A program made the position numbers and the translations under genes. Below, one piece after another: positions 12,910 through 24,000 of a stretch of 64,000 bases of DNA. The stretch spans positions 101,371,578-101,435,577 of the forward strand of contig OZ018321.1 of assembly GCA_963969495.1 (NCBI GenBank). The letters are read 5' to 3'. Position 1 is the first letter of the stretch. Each line of letters starts with the position of its first letter. The notes under the pieces are model-generated. The model was not told the origin of the DNA and searched no databases. It saw nothing but the letters and a program-made list of their open reading frames with translations. This DNA comes from Ceratothoa steindachneri (Eukaryota; Arthropoda; Malacostraca; Isopoda; Cymothoidae).

Positions 12910-13619
12910 TAGGCTCCCTTCCGCGGGGTGGGGGAAACAGTGCTACTCTCGAATGGCTTCGAATCTCCACACCGAGGCGATTATAACCTGCGCAAAGGTG
13001 GTCCATGGTGCACGTGGTTCGAGGCTACTGCTTGTGAAAGGAGGGAAAGGCTTACAAATTTAAGCCTAACCAACATCTAGAATCTTCTCCAGCGCAAGAC
13101 ATCACTTCCGTGCTGGAACAGAAATTCCACGTGGAATTCCCCCACACATCTCCCATCCGAAAGATGATGCTTTACAGAGCAGTTGCGTAGAAAAGGATCA
13201 TCCCACCCGTGAAACTAGAATTATCAAGGGTCTTGGGAAATTCTGACCTGCTACGACAGGTTTACACACACAAAAAGGTAAATGTGAGCTCAGCGGGGAA
13301 TTTACGGAAATAAGCCTTAAACGAGTCAATTCTAGAGACAATTTAACTAGCACAATTTTAAACAAAAACAAATCACAAGAGAACATTGAGGACATTTCAG
13401 TAGAACCCCCCCAAAATGGATACAATTAAATGGAGGCATAAATATGGGACTAATGACTAAACAATTAAGTGAACCATAAAAAAAATCATAATTAAGAACA
13501 TTAATGAGATAATATATACAATTCACGTTGAAAACCTTCGCTCCCGCCGGAGTATGGATGAGATAATCAACGGCTTCTCAAGCCTCGAGGATGGGTTAGG
13601 GTCCCTTCCAATGGCTAAG

Positions 13620-13740
13620 GAATTTTGCTTTCCGTGGGAAGTAGTATCAGCACCTCCGCGCCAGGCTTGAATTTTCGTTCTCGTGACTTAAGGTCAAAGC
13701 AGGTCTTATACCTCTCAATAAGTCCTTCTTCACGAGATGC
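13620..13740 (-). pseudogene. Gypsy-type pol remnant: integrase C-terminal tail
   Basis: The minus strand reads ERYKTCFDLKSRERKFKPGA, then EVLILLPTESKI, then a stop. This fits the end of Ty3/Gypsy integrase (KxGDxVLxLLPTxSxKL). It sits about 480 bp inside the left LTR, the expected place for the pol end if the element is transcribed on the minus strand. Upstream integrase, RNase H and RT are missing; the next sequence is the DNA transposon ending at 13840. Confidence 0.72.
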
Positions 13741-13839
13741 GACACTCGTTTGTTACATCTGGTGGACTCACGCTCGAAGATTTTAGTTTTCTCCTAAAGG
13801 GGGAGAAGAGTTGCGCACTCCTGCCCTTCAGAGAAAGAG

Positions 13840-16800
13840 CACCGAATATACAAAATAATAATTTTACAGGAGAAGCGTTCAAAGTTTTTCTTTATTGCAA
13901 TGCCAAAAAAATAGTCTATTTTCAAGATTCTCTTAAACGTTTAATGTATTTACTCCATTATGGGCATCATCTTTCATATTTGTACTTTCTTTTGTCCATT
14001 AATTTTATATTTTTGGCTCACTTGCACAAAAACTGTTTTTCCTTTGGTTTGTAGATTGCTACTTACCACAAATGCAGAGGAAAGAAACCGAATATAAGTA
14101 TATTCGGCGTTTTTCTTCTTGAATGTCCATTAATATTAAACAATGAGACACTAATTTTACCTAGATTCGGTGTTTTCCCTTTAAATTATTGACAACATTA
14201 AGCAATCAGACTTCATTATAATTATGGCAACCACATTACATTATACATTCGTCACTGTTTTTGTTTATTATTAGAATTTTTAACAAGTCATTGGGAAGGT
14301 ATTAACAATCCCATAAATCTATGTAATTTTTATTGGCATTTTGACCATAAAAATACAAACCAAACAGAATCTTTAAAAAATGCAATGAATTTATCTTTGT
14401 ATTTGAATGTTTATATTAGTTTGAAATATCCTTAATTTAATAAAGAAATTAGTGAACATAAAGTCATATTTAAAACGAACTGAGTAAAAGTATAGAACTT
14501 CAAAAAAACTGTAGTTATATCCCTTTTAAAGGAAAAATGACTAAATACACAAAAAGTAAATCCATTTTAAACTTAACGGGAAAATTCATTTGACCTTGAT
14601 GTTTAATCTACTCTAGAATTTAAGAGATCGGAGATATTATCACTAGTAGAGAGGTTATTCCAAAATGCTCGACGGGAAATAGTCATTCTCATAACAAGAC
14701 CTGAGTGAATTTTATCCAATTTTTCTTTTTGAAGTTCTCTGGGCTTTGATGAATATTTCGCCGAATAACTGGGTGGAATAATTTCTTTCATAAATTTAAC
14801 TTTAGTAGTAGAGTCCTGACATGTTTTTTTTATAGATCAGTCCGTGCAGACCTTTCTCAAATCGGACTTCACCTAAATCTTGTAAAAGAGGAATATCATT
14901 CTCAGAAGACGCTCTTCGGGTTGTTCTTTACCTTGACAAGTTTTCGTACGCCTTAAATTCATAAAGTTGCATTTCTAGGACCGTTGTTCTCTTTGTTGAA
15001 AGTTCCAGTGAATCGCAGAGGTCTCTCATATCATACAGATTCTTCTTTTTTTCCGGATTACCTGTTCAATCTTTCCGTGAACGCCATCTTCGGCAAAGAA
15101 TGTTTGACTGGTGACAAGATATTTCAACGTGATTTTCGAGGGTTGTTCAAGATCTTCATTGACAAGTAAAGCGAATGCTGAATATAATCTCCAGATTTTA
15201 TTCTGAGCGACGCAATTATCTGTCCAAAATATAAACTTCTTTGTATCTCTATTTTCCAAAATTACCTTGATATAGGATGATGCAACATCAGGAGGATTTC
15301 TACCTCGAAGACTTTCATTCCAAACTACACATCAGTGATGTTGATTTTTCTTTAAAGAAACAAATGTTTCATTAAACACAACCATTCTCAAGCAGAAAAA
15401 ACTTTCTTTAACATCAGGCATTCATGGCAGGAGCAAATCTTTTTGCATATGGACGGCAAATATTAGGAGTCCATCCATTTGTTCATATACCTCACTATCT
15501 TTATTGTATTCTTTTCTTGCTTCCTTTTGCATGTCATTGTGCAATTGAGCCTTTTCAGGATTTTCTTTATTCATATTCAATTCATAAAATAATCATGTTG
15601 AACATTTTTTAACACAAGGTTCAGAAAAACTTATGTTCATTTTCTTTAGTACACTCCGATAGGATTTATATGAACAACGGACTGATGCGTGTTTTTCTTG
15701 AAATAGTTTATACATCTAAACAATGGACATATCTGTTGGAAGGTATCTTACATGTGGAGCATGGTCTCTTTTGAAATGAGAAATAACTGGATTGAAAGAT
15801 TTGATGTGATTCATTATTACTTTTCTATTAACTCGATTGGTAGGTTCCCGTTTTCCTCTGTTATCTGTCTCTACGATATTTCCTGACAAATTAGTTGTGG
15901 ATAAAGAAGGTGCATCAATGGAATGAAATAATGATTTTATAACCTGATCTTGACTGTACCCTAAAGCGCTGAGAAAAACTTCTGACAGGTTTTGATTGCT
16001 TGTCCTTGGGCATCGCTCAGTGTATACACATACGATGACTTCTTCCTTGATAAATCTTCCTGAATATGCCTTCTTTCTACTTCTTTCCTTGTTACTTTGC
16101 TTGACAACTATGCTTGCCTCCTATTCCAGCAATATTTCCAAAATTCTAAGTGAATGTGGTTTCGCATTTGATCTGAAAACTTGGCATGGCATTTGTAAGG
16201 GCATTTATCTATATCACATCCATTGAATATTGGGTGTTTTTCTTTATCATGAATGATCTTTCCTTGTTGTGTCATTGATTTCCAACTTTTTCAACCTCAA
16301 AAACAACACAGGTGTGATGGAAAACCATTTTATTGTCATACACTGCTTCATGAGCATTGGAAACCCTAGGGAATTGAACTTTGATAGCAGCTGCTATATT
16401 ATTCTCTTTAATGCATCATGAAATGTCTTGCTCTTCTCTCCTCAAAACACCTCTGAAAGGAGAAAAATAAACAAATATTTATATGCATTTCATTTAAGTA
16501 GCACCTACAATAATTTCAGGAATTACTGCATTATCATAATGATAATCATCACCATCTTCATCTTCCCTCACCTCCCTCACCACCACCTTAATTTATGCTT
16601 GTTACCTTGTATACACAGCATAACGGTGCAAGTATTTTTGTGTTAACAAATGGACACACATATAACTTAGAGGCATACAAATATTTAAGGCTTGCTCCTG
16701 AATATAAATATATATAAACAACGATATATTAAAGATAAACGATATTGAAAGTTAAATGTCGGTGACTCAGCAAAAGATACAGGCAGCCGCGCAGTGCCGT

Positions 16801-17405
16801 GAACATGGTAAACACCTACAATGCACAAAAAAGAACATAATCTGGATCCAAATAAAACAAAATCCTAAATTACCGGTTTATAGACCGACAATTCACTTAC
16901 TGTTATTTTAAAAATTGGAAGACGTTTGATGGTGTATTGTAATTGCAAGCCATGGCTACCAGCCCTTCTGCTTTAACGACGAGATTATCTCTGACTGAAT
17001 TAAAAAGATAAAACTTGACATAGGCAGAAAAATCTCTCTTGTACATTTCAGTACAGATGCGTAGCTCACAATTTGTTCAGGAAAAAACAGGTTGCTGCAT
17101 AAGAGGAGTGGCAATAAATTGATAGAAAGCTTGCATATTCGGTGTTTTACGTCTCAATATCGTGTTACATATAAAAGAAACAGACCGAATATTCAGTATA
17201 ATCGGTGTTTAACCTCTGCATTTTGCATATTCAATGTTTCTTCTATGTTAACCATGGTAGTGTCACGTATATTCGGTGTTTGGCCAATTTTTAACTCAAA
17301 ACTAGTGAAAGATGGGCGTAAACCAATGTCAGAAATGGAATCTACGGGTTGAATTACATAAGAGTCAATATATAACTTAAATTTGGAAAATTTGTATATT
17401 CGGTG
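13840..17405 (-). mobile_element. 3.57-kb DNA transposon with CACCGAATATACAAA terminal inverted repeats
   Basis: Left end CACCGAATATACAAA (13840-13854) and right end TTTGTATATTCGGTG (17391-17405) are perfect 15-bp inverted repeats. Extra copies of the core (ACCGAATAT / ATTCGGTG) cluster near both ends: about 14088, 14101 and 14165 on the left, and about 17137, 17183, 17203 and 17269 on the right, in both orientations. Such subterminal repeats usually bind transposase. Inside is a broken transposase-like gene (14600-16310). The element interrupts the retrotransposon: gag-protease lies to its right and the integrase tail to its left. I found no clear target-site duplication. Confidence 0.72.
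14600..16310 (-). pseudogene. Transposase-like protein with DNC-QNK motif, broken
   Basis: About 570 codons' worth of recognisable blocks on the minus strand with several stops and frameshifts. In order: a Cys/His N-terminal stretch (GCDIDKCPYKCHAKFSDQMR), RKEVERRHIQEDLSRKKSSY, SFNPVISHFKRDHAPHVRYL, YKSYRSVLKKMNISFSEP, MQKDLLLP and VVFNETFVSL, FIFWTDNCVAQNKIW, TLKYLVTSQTFFAEDGVHGK, LGEVRFEKGLHGLIYKK, and a C-terminal FWNNLSTSDNISDLL. I recognise this as a multi-copy, unnamed protein family seen in many arthropod and cnidarian genomes. The Asp of FWTDNC and the acidic residues of AEDGVHG could be RNase H-fold catalytic residues, while the expected first Asp before MQK reads His. This is inference; I cannot name the superfamily. 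Confidence 0.68.
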
Positions 17406-18060
17406 TTCTTCCTTTGCCCGGTAGACTCCTTCTGGGAGCGGGCAAACTTGTCGCTCCGCAGGGCTTGGAACTCCGGGGCGATAGGGATTTACAGGGCAAC
17501 GGGTGCATGGGATTCTAGGGCTGCCTATGTAAGGGTAATCACGGGCTGGGCCACGGAATGGTCGTGGCTTGTAGGGTTCTGACCGAACAAAACGGAGCAG
17601 AACTGGATTGGGGCCGCTACCACTTAGGCCCAACCGGACATATAGTCATACTCGATGTGACAACGAGTTACTTGTAAACGACTAGCCCAGCCAAGGTAGT
17701 CGTGGACCACCACAAACTTCTTGTGGTCGGGGCCAACAGGGGGGAGTAGGTCCTCAGACACTATGATCCAGGTGCACCCAGTGTCACGGACGAGGGGGGA
17801 TACTCGGCGACCGTTTACAGTTCCGTTCTCGAATTTCAATCTACCAGGGTTGTTCTCGTTAAAGAGAAAGTTTACCTGATAGACCGGACCTTTGTAGGGC
17901 AAGGGAGGATCGGGGGTCTCCTGAAGGGACGGAGGAGGATCAGGGGCGGCCCAGATTTGGTGCCATTGGTTGGACTGAGAGTTTGGGAATCGGGAGTTTT
18001 AAGGACAGTTCGTGCGGTAATGGCCGGGAACTCCGCAGGTGTAGCAGATGATCGGGTTCT
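17406..18060 (-). pseudogene. Retrotransposon CCHC zinc knuckle and aspartic protease
   Basis: Minus strand, downstream of gag. A zinc knuckle (IICYTCGVPGHYRTNC, C-X2-C-X4-H-X4-C, about 18004-18048) is followed after a proline-rich linker by a retropepsin-like domain starting VYQVNFLF and containing VSPLVRDTGCTWIIVSEDLL; the DTG triad is the catalytic site (about 17775-17795). The downstream frame runs into the transposon end at 17405. The gag-to-protease order is that of Ty3/Gypsy elements. Frameshifts between knuckle and protease show decay. Confidence 0.78.
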
Positions 18061-19189
18061 TTTGCTATGGCACAACCAGGGGAGAAGAAACTAGGGGCTT
18101 AACGTCTCGGTGTTCAGATAGATGGAAGTTTCTTGACTTCGAGGGAGTAGGAACTTTGGTAAATCTTGGAACCGATTTAAAGGGGGTCTTAAGACCATAA
18201 AATTTAGTTTGAAGGGCGATTAGGGAGCCTTTTTAACATTCTTAGGGTATAAATCGTGACTACCCGCGTAAACATCGGCCTCTTCCAAGCACTCCTTGAA
18301 AGTGGCACAACGATTATCCTTAATGAAGGCGCGAATATCGGGAGCCACGGCAACTAAAAGCTGATCCCTAAGGAAGAAGTCCAGAAGGGACTCGTAGACC
18401 TGGGGAATCTTGCATGCATCCAGTTAACACTGAAGGTGTCTTTGGAAGATGTGCCCGTGTTGTCGAAACGATTGGCCAGGGCGGATCCTTTCCTGGCGGA
18501 ATCAGGAGCGGTAGAATTCGCAATTCATATAAACAGCGGTTAACAATTCGGACTTTAACGTGGAATAGTTCAAAGTTGCTTCCGGGGGAAGGGAGACGAA
18601 GATATCTCTTAACTGGGCATTTAGCAGGGGAAATAGGCGAACGACGCCATTATTTTCGAGATCACATCTATTGATCTGAAAAGATTCTCTCAAAATGGGT
18701 CGAAAATGACTCAAAGTCCTCGCCATAATTAAAAGCGGGAAGGTTGACTAAAGGAGTTTGGGGAATTTCAGGCCGGGAACCGATGGACTGAGAATCCATT
18801 TAATTTCGGCTCATTTCCAGCTCATGCTGCCTAATTTGTTCACGTTCTTCCATCTCCATTTTGTTCTTCTCCATCTCTATCTTCATCTCCATCTTCAGTT
18901 TGTTCTCCTCCATCTCCGTTTTGAGTTTGTTCTCCCACATCTTCAGTTCTTTCTCCTCCATCTTCAGTTTGTTCTCCTCTATCTCCATCTTCTGCTTGTT
19001 CTCTTCCATCTCCATCTTCAGTTTGTTGTTCATCTCCGATTTTAGTTTGTTCTCCTCCATTTTTCTTAGTTCCTCTTCCCTTCTCTCTGCCCGTTCGTTC
19101 CTCTCTTCTTCCTGTACTTAATTTAGCAGGTCTTTGCCCCAAAGAGCTAACATTTCACTCTGACTCTTGAATTTTTCTAAGGATGACAT
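18061..19189 (-). pseudogene. Retrotransposon gag with coiled-coil N-terminus
   Basis: It probably starts at ATG 19189-19187 (MSSLEKFKSQSEMLALWGKD). After an early stop comes a long, highly charged heptad-like run (EENKLKMEMEENKQKMEIEE type, about 19080-18800), which should form a coiled coil. It is built from short DNA repeats of the type CTCCATCTTCAGTTTGTTCTC on the + strand. Then LPAFNYGEDFESFSTHFERI and a capsid-like stretch IPQVYESLLDFFLRDQLLVA with ECLEEADVYAG follow, as in Gypsy gag proteins. Several frameshifts break it. It sits about 460 bp inside the right LTR, the expected place for gag. Confidence 0.75.
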
Positions 19190-19649
19190 TGTTATGCAGT
19201 TAACTGACACGCGAACAAGCTAGGACAGTACCCACGCGAAACGAATACTTGAATATTCGTGAGGGCCTTGTTCACAAAAAAAATTATGATACAGCTACCT
19301 ACCTCTGCTGTTTCTTAGCAGGAAAAAATTAAAATGGTCCTACCAGAATTAGGACACCAAAGACCTTAACTCTTTTAGATTAATAACCAGGAGAGTCTCC
19401 AAAATTCAAAAACAAAAAAAAAAATAATTACCTGAGGTCCAACGCAAAATCTAAATAGGTTAACTTTCCACTGCTCTTCAATTAACTTAAACTTGCCTTC
19501 TGCCAGTACAATACAAGAATTAAAATAAAAGGGATAGACGTAAATAACAAGAGAACTTCTAATGTCGAAAGTAAAATGACACGGGTTCATAAAAACCCCA
19601 AACGCACTTGACACTAAAATTATATAATATGTATATTAATAAATATATA

Positions 19650-20693
19650 TGTCGTGGTATGAAATTATATTAGATCAATATCATATTATATCTATGGGGA
19701 AGGGACCAATAACTTAAAGGCAAACCGACTAGGGCACGGAACGCCACGTGTTTCGACGGACGGAACAGCGAGAAAGAGTGCAACGAGGTCAGGTAAAATT
19801 TGGGCAATGGCAAAGCTCAAGGTTATTTAAAGAGGTAAGTACCAAAATATAATTTTATTTACATAAGAATAAGAGAATTAATGGGCAAAATTGCATTGGT
19901 AAACGATGGTGGAGGGGGAATTGCAGAGTTAACCTTTAGACTCTGAAGTTAAAATTTAATGTATTACAGAAGGAGACTTTTCAAATAATGAGGATTAACT
20001 CAAATATGGTTACTGAAGGAGGAGATGGGTTGGCTTACAGAGGATTCCGGGTGAGACGTCAAGGTAAGGCTTCACAGATGTCTTCGGCACGTGAAGCGAG
20101 GGCGCTCAGAGCTTCTGAGTGGGAAGTTAACGTCATGATGCTTCTCCAAAATAGGGGGGGGCGGTAACGTCCGGTCCAGGGGAGAGTATTTCGGTTACAT
20201 GAAAACGAAGGGCGAATGAGGACGGCTTCGACAGGAGTTAGTGAGTGGAGTAGCAAAAATCGCTCGGTAGCGATCGTCTAATGGAATTACCTCACTGGCT
20301 AGGGCTAATTCCAACACACAAATAGTTCAGCCGTCACTTTGCTTTGTTGTTAGCACCTGACTTGAGACTAGGGAAATCTTATTAGGTCCGGGCGATACTC
20401 GTCAAGTCTGTGTCTGCCACTTGGAAGACTTGCCATATATATATATATATATATATATCCGAGGCTCTCTTCCGCGGGGTGTCGGAAGCAGCACTACTCT
20501 CGAATGGCCTCGAATCGCCAAGGCGATTCTAACCCGCGTAAAGGTGGTCCGTGGTGGACGTGGTTCGAGGCTACTGCTTGTGGAAGGGTAGGGAGAGGCT
20601 TACAAATTTAAGCCTAACCAACTTCTAGGATCTTTTTCAGCGCAAGGATATCACTTCCGTGCTGAAAAAGAAATTCCACGTGGAATTTCCTCA
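19650..20693 (-). repeat. Right LTR (5' LTR) of the Gypsy-type retrotransposon
   Basis: It begins TGTCGTGG and ends in TCA just after ATTCCACGTGGAATTT. It matches the left LTR in the same orientation and lies upstream of gag on the minus strand, so it is the 5' LTR. It is about 1,044 bp and lacks the extra AT block of the left copy. Scattered substitutions throughout indicate an old insertion. No primer-binding site was recognisable inside its left edge. Confidence 0.8.
20435..20458. repeat. (TA)n microsatellite inside the right LTR
   Basis: A 24-bp perfect run at the position homologous to the 67-bp run at 12841-12907. Confidence 0.9.
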
Positions 20694-20699
20694 CGATAG

Positions 20700-22540
20700 A
20701 AGTGCCGAATACGCGAATATTGCAAAAAGTATTTTAATATTACCTTATTAAAATAGCCGTTCATTGCCAAGAATGAAAAGATCAACGAATGGGTTTATGG
20801 AATTAACTTAGTAAGTTGTAGGGTTATGAGATAAGTAGGGAAAAAGTCGAAGCAGTCCTGATAAGTGCTGTTTTTGTTTTTCATAATATAAAGCGACTCT
20901 AATATTTGTTCTAAATGGTTTGATTTAGCCTAAGAAAGAGTAGAAAAGTGTTCCGATGAAATAGTGTGGCCAGTATTTTCTGCATATTGGCCACCCTATT
21001 TCATCTGATTAATTTCGAGCAAAATCTGTTTATGTTTAATATTTTCTTTAATTAATTAACTCGTTTACAAACAACGCTTTGACATTCTCAAAAGCTTTGA
21101 CGTAGCGTTCATTAATAAGACAAAAATGACATTACAAAAACAAAATATTTTTTCACTCCCTCGAAGGGTCTTGCATATTTTTTTAATAAACATAAAAAAT
21201 TGAAAAAAATAATAAAATGAATATTAAAGATAAGAAAATGTACCGGAAGAAGATTAAATAAATGAAAATATAGCTTTAACATATGAAGACGTGATTGAAA
21301 GGGCTAAAATTATACAAAACGATATTTTGGAATAAAATTAATTGAAAACAGATATTCTTTTATGTAATAAGGAGTTTATTAAACAGATGAAAATATACGA
21401 TACACTAATGTTTATGAAATGATCAATAATAAAAAACAAAAGTGTTTGGACTTAGCCAAGAAAAAAGAAAAGACGCACAAATAATATCGGAAACTCTTTC
21501 ATTGTTGGAGGTTCGGAAGATAATGAGAGAAGTGTCTATTAAATAAAACAAAAAAAACGGAATTAATGTCTTAAAACGTTCTAAACGAAAGAAAATAAAT
21601 AAATGAAAGAGAGAGAAAGGATGCAAGACGACTAAAAAGGGAAGAAAAGAAACGAAAGAAATTTTAAATTCTGAAGCCTATAACATTTAGAGTTTTACTA
21701 TTTGCCTATAGATATATAGAATAAGCATGGATCTGAAAAAACAAACCAATAATAAAATATAAGCGGACAAGAGGACCGGGTCCGCTACTCATGCATAGGG
21801 GAGAAGCGAACTTTCTGTCTTTGCATTACGATCTATCAGGCCCTATCAAAGGGGTTTTGGTCTAAACAAATTTTAAATGTTTCCAGTACATAGCCATAAC
21901 ACTGTATTATAGGAATGTATTTTTTAAATAGTTTGAAATTTAGTCTCTAAGTCCCCTAGGCATATTTGAAGCTTTTATCCACGTTCCTTATAAGATTTTC
22001 TATACACTTCTAAAAACAGTCATCACGGGGAGAATTCCTGCACTCTACATTCTATCCGTTATTGACTCTTTGGTACAAATCGTTTACTTAGATAGTTTAT
22101 TAACATTTTGGAAACGTAATGCAATATTTTTTATATGACCTAGGATAAAATAGAAACAATATTTATAACCATAAGGTTTAAAATTAGTTTATTTTTAAGG
22201 TTAAGGTCAATGTATGTAAGCTACAAGCAATGCTTGTTAAAAATTACAAAGGATTTTTATTTTCATATCCCTCAAGTACTCTCTTAAGTCTTACATTTAT
22301 GGTTTGGCAAGTTTTCTTTTTGTTTCTTTGTCTCTCCGTCAAATCTGGTCAATTTTTGTTTGTCTTACTCCTTTTCCTCGTTTAGTGGTCAAGACTTTTT
22401 TTACATAAATTTGAATGCATAGATATTATTGATGAAGGCATATATCCTAACCAATTCCAAACAGAACTTTGGGGACACCTTAATTCTAGCATGCTAGGAG
22501 AGTGACTTAAATTAGTTATTAGTATGAACTCAGAAGTGGC
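20700..22540. other. No recognisable gene apart from the hairpin at 20955
   Basis: AT-rich, with no assignable frame. A basic, hydrophilic pattern around 21420-21660 looks like low-complexity A-rich sequence. Confidence 0.5.
20955..21005. repeat. 51-bp inverted repeat (hairpin)
   Basis: Arms 20955-20976 and 20984-21005 pair with two mismatches (GATGAAATAG.GTGGCCA type) around a 7-bp loop. It may be a small foldback element or head-to-head transposon ends. Confidence 0.7.
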
Positions 22541-24000
22541 AGATTACTTTTAACCTTAAAATGTGCAAAGCTATTAACATGGGAAAGGATAATAGGTTTT
22601 TAACTATGAAATGGACGGGCATTGCTGAATTCAGTTGAGGATGAGAAGGACATAGGTGTAGTAAGTATGAAGTTTTCGAAGCAAGGGTGGAGGCAAAAAA
22701 TAGAGAAATAGGGTGCTAGTATACATTAAGAGGAATGTTAGCTACAAAAGTAAAGATAGTATCTTTAAACATATGGCAGGCCACATTTTGAGTATTGTAT
22801 ACAAGCACGGTTGCCACATTTTAGACATGATATCAACCTGCTAGAGTTGTAGGGGTGCGAAGATGTATCAGAGAAAAAATTCCTTCCAAATCGATAATAT
22901 AAATAGCCCATTAAATTACAAACTCAGGGCGGCCTCTGCCGTAGCGTGATGGCTAAGAGCATTGGCATTTAGATCTAAAGGTACCACGTTCGAAACTCAA
23001 AAATCCACAATTTTTTACGAAGAAAAAATCACAAAGAAAACGGAACTCAAGGAAAACGATTTCAAGGGCTAACTCATCAAGAATCCAAGAAATCATCAAC
23101 TCATCAAGAAGCAAGAAGAACTCATCCCATCACCAAGAAGCAAGAAGAAATCATCAACCTGCTAGAGTTGTAGGGGTGAAAAGATGTATCAGAGAAAAAA
23201 TTCCTTCCAAATCGATAATATAAATAGCCCATTAAATTACAAACTCAGGCCGGACTCCGGCGTAGCGTGATGGCTAAGAGCATTGGCATTTAGATTTAAA
23301 GGTACCACGTTCGAAACTCATAAGTCCACAATTTTTTACGAAGAAAAAATCACAAAGAAAACGGAACTCAAGGAAAACGATTTCAAGGGCTAACTCATCA
23401 AGAATCCAAGAAATCATCAACTCATCAAGAAGCAAGAAGAACTCATCCCATCACCAAGAAGCCAGAAGAAATCATTACGCCAAATTAATTGGAAGATGCA
23501 TCAAGAATGGAAGGATACGAAGATCAAAAACTAACCCAGCCAACAAGAATACCAAGAGTCAGATAAATGGAAGACAAATGTTTCAAGGGGCAACTTCAGT
23601 CAAGAAGAAATAAATAGATTCGAATATAAAGAGAAAATCGAGATGAAGCATAATATGGATAAATAAATAAACACATAATAAGAATAAGCGCCCCCCCCCC
23701 CCAATAGAGACAGTAAAAATGAGGACCACAAAAATAATACTTTTCCTGAAGCATCCTGAATATAGATTTTCTGAGGCACTAAATACGAGTATGTTCTCAT
23801 TTGAAGGAAGGTGTGTGAACTTTCTGGAATGCATAAGTTGGATTTTGGCAAGTTATTTGAATTCGAAAGTTAAAAACATAGGTTCAGGTTGGATGTTAGA
23901 GTGGCAGATTACTGGAATAGTTTGCCAGAAGAGACACTAGACAGTCCAAACTTAATGTTTTCAACCGCAGATTGGATGTTTATATGGGCAGAAAGGGTTA
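22540..24000 (+). pseudogene. CR1/Jockey-like LINE reverse transcriptase C-terminus, interrupted
   Basis: The + strand reads FNLKMCKAINMGKDNRFLT, an EDEKDIGVV block, then RPHFEYCIQARLPHFRHDIN followed by LLEL. This is the LINE C-terminal signature (RPHLEYCVQAWSPHLRKDIDLLE). Near 23860-23990 the same family continues as VADYWNSLPEETLDSPNLNV then FNRRLDVYM, matching the VxDxWNSLPExVVxAxSxxxFKxRLD tail. About 930 bp lies between, holding the 321-bp tandem duplication and a poly-C run (about 23690-23702). Stops and frameshifts are present. Confidence 0.72.
22840..23478 (+). repeat. 321-bp tandem duplication containing LINE sequence and a tRNA-like SINE unit
   Basis: Two near-identical units start at GCTAGAGTTGTAGGGGTG (22840 and 23161) with period 321. 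The first roughly 95 bp of each unit is LINE tail. The rest carries a tRNA-like head (A-box-like TAGCGTGATGG, B-box-like CGTTCGAAACTC) and an A/C-rich body with CATCAAGAAGCAAGAAGAA-like short repeats. The two units differ at only a few sites, so the duplication is young compared with the LINE around it. Confidence 0.85.

Larger units (their letters stand above)
11213..13144 (-). repeat. Left LTR (3' LTR) of a minus-strand Ty3/Gypsy-type retrotransposon
   Basis: It begins TGTCGTG and ends in CCCA, and matches 19650-20693 block by block over about 1 kb in the same orientation. Shared blocks include the start, AGCGAGAAAGAGTGCAACGA, ATTTAATGTATTACAGAAGG, GGTCCAGGGGAGAGTATTTC, TTTGTTGTTAGCACCTGACT, TCTTCCGCGGGGTG-type sequence and ATTCCACGTGGAATT at the right end. 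This copy is longer because of an extra AT-rich block (about 11400-12270) and a longer internal TA array. Together with the integrase tail just to its right on the minus strand, it is read as the 3' LTR. Confidence 0.8.

Noticed and set aside
18840..19142. Alternative charged and Ser/Phe-rich frames on both strands
   Set aside because: Frame shadows of the repeated gag coiled-coil DNA.
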